Source: DASPXY01 sp038227745 (lineage in GTDB: Bacteria > Planctomycetota > Planctomycetia > Gemmatales > Gemmataceae). From it: 11,428 nt of DNA. This document shows, one piece after another, positions 6,574 to 11,428 of this stretch. The stretch's first letter is position 1; each line of letters opens with the position of its first letter. The stretch lies in contig JBBRPS010000296.1 of the NCBI GenBank assembly GCA_038227745.1, forward strand, positions 1-11,428, read 5' to 3'. The notes below the pieces were generated by a model. That model was not told the origin of the DNA and searched no databases. It saw only the letters and a program-made list of their open reading frames with translations. The position numbers and the translations under genes are program-made.

Positions 6574-6652
6574 GGATCTTTCGCGCGGGAGACGTGACAC
6601 AAGCCCGACGCGCCAGCGAGGGATCCCTCGCTGGCGCGTCGGGCTTGTGTCA
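6574..6652. repeat. 58-bp perfect palindrome with an 18-base flanking linker
   Basis: Positions 6595-6652 form a perfect palindrome of two 29-base arms with no spacer, centred between 6623 and 6624. The outer end is TGACACAAGCCCGACGCG and the centre is GGGATCCC. Immediately left, 6574-6591 holds a linker (GGATCTTTCGCGCGGGAG) that recurs with two differences, on the minus strand, at 10595-10578 beside a partial arm of the same repeat. The RNA would form a very stable hairpin 28 bases after the stop of the TIM-barrel gene, so it may end transcription, although no T-run follows. It resembles dispersed planctomycete intergenic repeats (inference). Confidence 0.88.
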
Positions 6653-6698
6653 GACCGCCCAGCGTCAAGGTAGGGAACGGCCCACGGGGCGCGATGCG

Positions 6699-6728
6699 TG
6701 GGCTTGGGTTCCCTTTCTGTCGTACAAT
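6699..6728 (+). promoter_or_regulatory. Possible promoter of the zinc-ribbon/propeller gene
   Basis: TACAAT (6723-6728) is a good -10 match in a GC-rich region. The best -35 candidate is the weak TGGGCT (6699-6704) with an 18-base spacer. Transcription would start near 6735, about 32 bases before the ATG at 6767 and after the palindrome. Confidence 0.35.
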
Positions 6729-6766
6729 ACAGTCCTGGTCACAAAGCCCCGTCCCTGGGACGTCGC

Positions 6767-9700
6767 ATGCACCTCAAAGTCAGCTGCCCGCGTTGCGAGA
6801 GTACCTACCAGGTAGACGCCTCCCTGCACGGTAAGTTCATGCGCTGTCCCAATACGTCCTGCCGGACCATCTTCGAGGTCTGCGAGGGCGGGGCGCCGCC
6901 ACCCGCCCCGCCGCCACCCGCCGTACCGTCCGCGCCGTCGGTCGCCCACCAGACGGGCTCCGTGGCCGACTTCGTGCCCATCCTCCCCGCCGAACAGGCG
7001 TACCCCGCGGAAGCGATTCCGATCCTGCCGGTGGAGATCGCGGCCCCCGAGGAGCCGCCGGCATCCGCCACGGTCGCCAGCACGTTCGCCCCTCCTCCCG
7101 TGCGCGCCCGCGGTCACGCCCCGGTCTCGCCCGTGGAGCCACCCCGCGCCCCGGAGCCGGCCAGGCCGCCGCAGAAGCGCCGCCCCGTACGCGCCCCGGC
7201 CGCTTCCCCGCCGGTGCGAACCCAGGCCCCGCCTGTGGCCGAGAAGCCGGCTGAACCAGTCGCGCCCGCCGCGCCGGTTCAGGCACCGGAGGCCGCGACC
7301 GCACCGTCCGCCGACGCGCTCGATCTGCTGCGCGAGCTGGGGCTGCCCGTGGACGAGGCCGAAGTGTCCGCCCCGGAGCAAGCCCCGCCCGCAGAGACAC
7401 GCCCTGTGGAAGCCGGGCCGATCGAGTACACCGGGGGAGCCGCCCCGCCGCCTCCCGTCCGCCGCGGCGACGGCGACAGCTTGATGGAAGCCCCCGCCTT
7501 CGACAGCGCCCCGCGCAGCAGCGAGGCGGTCGAGGAAGCCCCGCGCAAGCGCCGCCGTTCCCTCGTAGCGGTCGTCGCCATGCTCGCCATCGTCGGCGGC
7601 GTGGGCTGGGCGGTGTTCCACTTCGCAAGTGGGCAGGCGGTCGGCAACGAGGAGGAGCGCTACAAGCAGGCCCTCAAGCAGTACGAGGCACGCAACTTCG
7701 CCGAGGCCGCCGAACTCCTGCGCACCCTCGCGCGCGACTTCCCGAAGAGCCCCAACGAGGCCTCCTACCGCTTCCTCGCCGAATTGAGCGACGTCCGCGA
7801 CCCCATCTACAGGGTGCAGGATGTCGAGGACACGCGCGGCACCCTGAAGCGCCTCGCCGAGTTCACGATCTTCGCCAAGGACGATCCGCTGCTGGCGAAA
7901 TACCACGCCGACCTGCACGACAGCTTCCGCAAGCTGGGCGAAGAGCTGACCGAGGTGGCGAAGCAGAAGCTCGAACCCGTCCTGCTCGCGGAGGCGCGTT
8001 TCGCCTTCACCGCGGCCGCGAAGTACAGGGCCGCCCCGGGCACGTCGTCGCGCGACCTCACCCCCGAACTCGCCGAGATCGAAAAGCAGATCGCCGCCAG
8101 GCAACGGCGCGAGCGCACGGTGGCCTACGTGCAGGGGAGCCTGTCGAACGCCACGGCGGCCGTCGTGCAGGAGGTCCGCACCACCGTCGCGGATGCCGGC
8201 CTCAGCGGCGACCCCGACGTCAAGGCCCTCCTCGACAGGCTGCCACAGGCGCACCTCGCCTCGGTCAAGTACACGCCGGTGCCGCCCGAGCCGGGCAACG
8301 ACCCGGCCGCCGAGGACCGCGAGCCGAGCCTGCTCGTCGCCCCCGCCCTGGACGGACGCCGCGCCACCGTCCGCGCGGGCCGGCGGCCGGTGCTGGCCGT
8401 GGCCCGTGGTGTGCTGTACGCCCTCGAACCGGAGGACGGCGAAGTGCGCTGGGCGGTCCGCGTCGGCGCCGACACCACCTCGCTGCCGCTGTGGCTGCCG
8501 CGCACCGAGGTCGCGCCCGAGAGCGTCCTGGTGCTGTCGTCGGACAGCCAGACCCTGGCCTCCCTGGACGCCGCCACGGGCGCGACGCGGTGGCGCCGCC
8601 GGCTCTCCGCCCCGTGCCTGGGCCGTCCCGTCCTGCTCGGCAGCCGCGCCTTTGTCCCGAGCTACAACGGCCGCGTCGAGGAAATCGAGGTCAACGGCGG
8701 CGCCCTGCTCGGTCACTACGACCTGGGCCAGCCGCTGACCGTCGGCGGCGCCCACCAGCCGGGGACGTCGCTGATTTACTTCCCCGCCGACAACTTCTGT
8801 GTCTACGTCCTCGACGTCGCCCGGCGCGCCTGCGTGGCGGTGCTGTACTCCGGCCACCCCAGCGGTTCGCTGCGCGGCCCGCCGCTGGTCCTCGCCGCGG
8901 AGGCGGTCGCCGCGCTGCCGGGGAAAACGTCCGGCTACCTCCTGCTCAATCAGGCCGACGGGCTGGAGGCGATGCGAGTGCGAGCGTTCGCCCTGCCGGT
9001 CGCCACGGCCGACGCCCCCGCCTTGCAGCCGGAGCCGCGCCTGGACGGGTGGGCCTGGTTCCCCCCGTACACCGACGGCGAGAAGCTGGCACTGGTCACC
9101 GACGCGGGCGCGTTCGCCCTGTACGGCATCGAGCCGCGCGCCGGCCGTTCCCCGTTCGTCACGCTCTTCACGGAGAAGCTCGCGCAAGCTGCCGCGGGGC
9201 GGGCCTACTCGGGGCGGGCGCAGCTCGTCCACGCCGACGGCCGGCAGTTCTGGGTGCTGGCGCACGGCGGGCTGTACCGGCTGGAAACATCCTTCACACG
9301 CGAGTCGGGGCCGCGCCTCAGCCCGCCCGGCCCCGCGCTCCTGGAGGTTGGCTCGCCGCTCCACAGCAGCCAGGTGCGGGTGAATGACCGGGGGGAGACG
9401 ACGCTGTTCCTGACGACGCAGTCGGCCGGCGGCCAGGATTGCCTGGTGACCGCGGTGGACGCCGGGGCGGGAGAGGTGCGCTGGCAGCGGCAACTCGGGC
9501 TGGTGACGCGCGGCCAGCCCGTGGCGGTGGGCGGCCGCATCCTGGCCCAGGACCTGGGCGGCGGCCTGTTCCTCTTCGACGCCGACAAGGTGCCGGACGC
9601 GGCCGGACGTCTCTGGTGCCTCGGCGGGCGCAAGTTCTCCGGGCCGCCAGCCACCGAAGACGGTGCGTTCCACCTCTTGACGACCCCCGGCGGAGAGAAG

Positions 9701-10570
9701 GCGTACGCGGTCGCCGTCACGCGCCAGGACTCCGGCCCGGTGCTGACCGTGCGCGAGTTCGTCCAGGGGAAAGAGCCGGAAGCGCCGCGCACGTTCCCGC
9801 TGCAGGCGCCGCTGGCGGGGACGCCCGCGGTCGTCGGCGACGCCCTGGTCCTGCCGCTGAACAACGGCATCCTGGTGCGCCAACCGCTGGCCGGCGGCGC
9901 CGCCTCGACGGGGCCGAACTGGCGCGCCGCCCACGCCGACGAGCACGCGACCGGCCACGTCGTGCCGCTGAACGCCGAGGAGTTCCTCGTCACCGATGGC
10001 AGCCGCGGCCTGCGGCGGATGGGCACCGACGGCAAGGTCTGGGAGACGAAGGCGTCGGTGGAGTTGCCGGAGCGTATCGTGTCGCCGCCGGTGGTGCTGC
10101 CCGCGGGGGAGGGCGGTGAGCTGCGTGTCTGTGTGGCCGACACCGCCAACACGGTGACGCTGCTGCGCGGCGATGAGCTGCGCGCGGCGCGGCGCTGGAC
10201 GATGAGCGGCCGTATCACGGCCGGGCCGTTCGCGCGCGGCGCGGGGGTTGGCTGCGTGCTGGAGCACCGCCGGCTGGTGTGGCTCGACCCCGAGCAGATC
10301 AAGCCGCTGTGGGGCGTCGACTTCCGGGGAGATGTCGTCGGCCAACCCGAGCTGGTGGGGGGAGTGCTGGTGGTGGCGGACCAGCGCGGGCAGATCCAGG
10401 GGCTCGACCCGGCGACCGGCCAGCCGCGGGGGACCGGGTACACCCTGAAGGCGAACGTCGCCCCGACCGCGGCGCCCGTGGCCTTCGGAGCGGACCGACT
10501 GTTCGCGCCGCTGACCGACGGCACGGTGCTGCTGCTGTCGCGCAAGTACCTGGCGGCACCCGCCCGGTGA
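6767..10570 (+). CDS. Zinc-ribbon, single-pass membrane, TPR and PQQ-like beta-propeller protein
   Basis: The 1267-residue product has five parts. Residues 1-38 form an MJ0042-type zinc ribbon with Cys7, Cys10, Cys27 and Cys32. Residues about 40-255 are Pro/Ala-rich and probably disordered. A basic RKRRR precedes a membrane helix at about 266-287. Residues about 295-345 look like a TPR-type helical pair (EERYKQALKQYEARNFAEAAELL), followed by more helices to about 505. From about 540 to the end, PQQ-like propeller blades recur, for example ALEPEDGEVRWAV (~551), SLDAATGATRWRR (~596), AVDAGAGEVRWQR (~893), WLDPEQIKPLWG (~1168) and GLDPATGQPRG (~1209). The positive residues before the helix suggest a cytoplasmic zinc ribbon and an exported C-terminal part. 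No catalytic site is visible; a scaffold or sensor role is inference. A GTG at 6698 could extend it by 23 residues, but ATG 6767 starts directly at the zinc ribbon, has GGGA just upstream, and lies after the possible promoter. Confidence 0.85.
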   Translation: MHLKVSCPRCESTYQVDASLHGKFMRCPNTSCRTIFEVCEGGAPPPAPPPPAVPSAPSVAHQTGSVADFVPILPAEQAYPAEAIPILPVEIAAPEEPPASATVASTFAPPPVRARGHAPVSPVEPPRAPEPARPPQKRRPVRAPAASPPVRTQAPPVAEKPAEPVAPAAPVQAPEAATAPSADALDLLRELGLPVDEAEVSAPEQAPPAETRPVEAGPIEYTGGAAPPPPVRRGDGDSLMEAPAFDSAPRSSEAVEEAPRKRRRSLVAVVAMLAIVGGVGWAVFHFASGQAVGNEEERYKQALKQYEARNFAEAAELLRTLARDFPKSPNEASYRFLAELSDVRDPIYRVQDVEDTRGTLKRLAEFTIFAKDDPLLAKYHADLHDSFRKLGEELTEVAKQKLEPVLLAEARFAFTAAAKYRAAPGTSSRDLTPELAEIEKQIAARQRRERTVAYVQGSLSNATAAVVQEVRTTVADAGLSGDPDVKALLDRLPQAHLASVKYTPVPPEPGNDPAAEDREPSLLVAPALDGRRATVRAGRRPVLAVARGVLYALEPEDGEVRWAVRVGADTTSLPLWLPRTEVAPESVLVLSSDSQTLASLDAATGATRWRRRLSAPCLGRPVLLGSRAFVPSYNGRVEEIEVNGGALLGHYDLGQPLTVGGAHQPGTSLIYFPADNFCVYVLDVARRACVAVLYSGHPSGSLRGPPLVLAAEAVAALPGKTSGYLLLNQADGLEAMRVRAFALPVATADAPALQPEPRLDGWAWFPPYTDGEKLALVTDAGAFALYGIEPRAGRSPFVTLFTEKLAQAAAGRAYSGRAQLVHADGRQFWVLAHGGLYRLETSFTRESGPRLSPPGPALLEVGSPLHSSQVRVNDRGETTLFLTTQSAGGQDCLVTAVDAGAGEVRWQRQLGLVTRGQPVAVGGRILAQDLGGGLFLFDADKVPDAAGRLWCLGGRKFSGPPATEDGAFHLLTTPGGEKAYAVAVTRQDSGPVLTVREFVQGKEPEAPRTFPLQAPLAGTPAVVGDALVLPLNNGILVRQPLAGGAASTGPNWRAAHADEHATGHVVPLNAEEFLVTDGSRGLRRMGTDGKVWETKASVELPERIVSPPVVLPAGEGGELRVCVADTANTVTLLRGDELRAARRWTMSGRITAGPFARGAGVGCVLEHRRLVWLDPEQIKPLWGVDFRGDVVGQPELVGGVLVVADQRGQIQGLDPATGQPRGTGYTLKANVAPTAAPVAFGADRLFAPLTDGTVLLLSRKYLAAPAR

Positions 10571-10614
10571 CTTATTACTCCGGCGCGGAAGATCCTCACA
10601 CAAGCCCGACGCGC
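10566..10614 (-). repeat. Partial copy of the palindromic repeat spanning two convergent gene ends
   Basis: Positions 10598-10614 match 17 bases of a palindrome arm at 6597-6613 exactly. Next to it, 10578-10595 is an 18-base match (two differences) to the linker at 6574-6591, read on the minus strand. The copy keeps only one arm, so it cannot form the long hairpin. It fills the whole 25-base gap between the propeller gene and tpiA and includes or touches both stop codons. In the full copy the linker precedes the arm; here, on the minus strand, it follows the arm, as it would between two units of a head-to-tail array. Confidence 0.7.
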
Positions 10615-11369
10615 AAGAGGCCGGCGCGGACGATCGCCAGGAACTGGTCGGCCTTCAAACTCGCCCCGCCGACGAGCGCCCCGTCCACGTCCGGCTGGCG
10701 CAGCAGCGCCGCGGCGTTGTCCGGCTTGACGCTGCCGCCGTACTGGATCACCAGCCCCTGCGCCGCCGCCGCGCCGCACAGGTCCCCGACGCGCTGCCGC
10801 AAAAAGGCGTGTGCCTCCTGGGCCTGCTCCGGCGAGGCGTTCTTGCCGGTGCCGATCGCCCAGACCGGCTCATAGGCCAGCACCAGGGACCGCAGCGCCT
10901 CGGCCGTCACCCCTGCCAGACCGCCGCTCACCTGCCGCTCCAGCACTCCCTCGGTCCGGTTCGCCTCGCGCTCCTCGAGAGTTTCGCCGACGCACAGGAT
11001 CACCTGCAGGCCGGCCGCCAGCGCCGCCTTCACCTTGCGGTTGATGAACTCGTCCGTCTCGCCGAGCTTGTGGCGGCGCTCGCTGTGGCCGACGATCGCG
11101 TAACGGCAGCCGACATCCCGCAGCATCGCCGGGCTGACCTCGCCGGTGAAGGCCCCTTCCTTCTCCGGGTAGACGTTCTGCCCTCCCAGCGCGACCGGGC
11201 TGCCGCGCAGCACCTCGGCGACGTGGGCGAGGTACGGGAACGGCGGGCAGACGGCGACCGTGACGCGGTCCTCCTTGCCCAGTCCCTGCACCACCCCGGC
11301 CGCCAGGTCGGCGGCGCTCGCCGCGCTGGTGTACATCTTCCAGTTGCCGGCGATGAACTTCTTCCGCAT
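10596..11369 (-). CDS. tpiA: Triosephosphate isomerase
   Basis: The 257-residue product interconverts dihydroxyacetone phosphate and glyceraldehyde 3-phosphate in the cytoplasm (glycolysis and gluconeogenesis). All key residues are present: Asn9 and Lys11 in AGNWKM, His95 in the IVGHSERR motif (92-99), and catalytic Glu167 in AYEPVWAIGTG (165-175), which includes the mobile loop. Phosphate-binding residues are in YGGSVKPDNA (210-219) and LVGGASL (232-238). The length is normal. The last five residues (RVGLV) and the adjoining stop are encoded inside the repeat relic at 10598-10614, so the extreme C-terminus appears to have been replaced by repeat sequence. The start ATG has CGGAGG 5 bases upstream. 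No promoter is visible before the window ends, so it could be the first gene or part of an operon continuing to the right. Confidence 0.97.
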   Translation of the reverse strand: MRKKFIAGNWKMYTSAASAADLAAGVVQGLGKEDRVTVAVCPPFPYLAHVAEVLRGSPVALGGQNVYPEKEGAFTGEVSPAMLRDVGCRYAIVGHSERRHKLGETDEFINRKVKAALAAGLQVILCVGETLEEREANRTEGVLERQVSGGLAGVTAEALRSLVLAYEPVWAIGTGKNASPEQAQEAHAFLRQRVGDLCGAAAAQGLVIQYGGSVKPDNAAALLRQPDVDGALVGGASLKADQFLAIVRAGLLRVGLV

Positions 11370-11374
11370 GAAAA

Positions 11375-11380
11375 CCTCCG
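11375..11380 (-). promoter_or_regulatory. Ribosome binding site of tpiA
   Basis: A strong CGGAGG on the minus strand lies 5 bases before the ATG at 11369. Confidence 0.65.
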
Positions 11381-11406
11381 GAGCAGGGACGGCTTGTTGG
11401 CGAACG

Positions 11407-11422
11407 GCCGGCGTAAGCCGGC
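11407..11422. repeat. Short inverted repeat at the right edge
   Basis: GCCGGC and GCCGGC (itself a palindrome) flank a 4-base GTAA loop, in the leader region of tpiA. It could be one more dispersed palindromic repeat or a small leader hairpin. The copy may be cut by the window edge. Confidence 0.45.
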
Positions 11423-11428
11423 TGGTAC

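Noticed and set aside
6595..6652. Palindrome considered as a CRISPR or transposon end
   Set aside because: There are no regularly spaced copies and no transposase gene. A single perfect inverted repeat with a linker fits an intergenic repeat family better.
4230..6815. Plus-strand open frame of 861 codons crossing several genes
   Set aside because: It runs antisense to the tubulin-like and membrane genes and then through the TIM-barrel gene and the palindrome in other frames. No domain was recognised, and no gene would contain both strands of a repeat.
6900..7560. Pro/Ala-rich section of the propeller protein considered as a separate gene or a frameshift
   Set aside because: The frame runs through it without a stop, and such linkers are common between a zinc ribbon and a membrane helix.
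6665..10603. Open antisense frame of 1312 codons opposite the propeller gene
   Set aside because: Its product is rich in Arg, Gly, Gln and His with no recognisable domain. It mirrors the zinc-ribbon/propeller gene, whose G/C-biased third positions leave the opposite frame open.

Overview
The window looks like chromosomal DNA from a high-GC planctomycete, probably a relative of Gemmataceae. This is an inference, since no rRNA or other marker gene is present. It rests on four things: strong G/C at third codon positions with long antisense shadow frames, a zinc-ribbon plus membrane helix plus PQQ-propeller protein, a very large tubulin-like protein, and several families of near-perfect palindromic repeats between genes.

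Layout from left to right. Positions 1-159 hold a 20-bp palindrome and the relic of a metallo-beta-lactamase-fold hydrolase. Positions 160-430 have no gene with a normal start, but contain a lipoprotein-like reading frame that overlaps the next gene by 4 bp. Positions 431-1198 (+) encode a stand-alone acyltransferase domain of the 2-oxoacid dehydrogenase E2 type. Convergent to it, on the minus strand, lie a 167-residue membrane protein (5561-5058) and then a 1241-residue tubulin/FtsZ-superfamily protein (4946-1221), separated by a 57-bp composite hairpin. A divergent intergenic region (5562-5745) carries a plausible promoter for each direction. Next come a 273-residue xylose-isomerase-like TIM-barrel protein (5746-6567, +), a 58-bp perfect palindrome, and a 1267-residue zinc-ribbon / membrane helix / TPR / beta-propeller protein (6767-10570, +). 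Triosephosphate isomerase (11369-10596, -) converges on this last gene across a repeat relic. A short inverted repeat lies at the right edge.

No pathway joins the genes. The only likely functional unit is the membrane protein plus the tubulin-like protein, which could be a membrane-attached filament or GTPase system of unknown role. tpiA is central glycolysis, and the other genes appear to be independent units divided by palindromes. No CRISPR array, transposase, integrase, tRNA or rRNA was seen. The most unusual DNA-level signal is the repeat family: one full copy at 6574-6652, and a partial copy at 10566-10614 that reaches into the 3' ends of two convergent genes and contains both stop codons.
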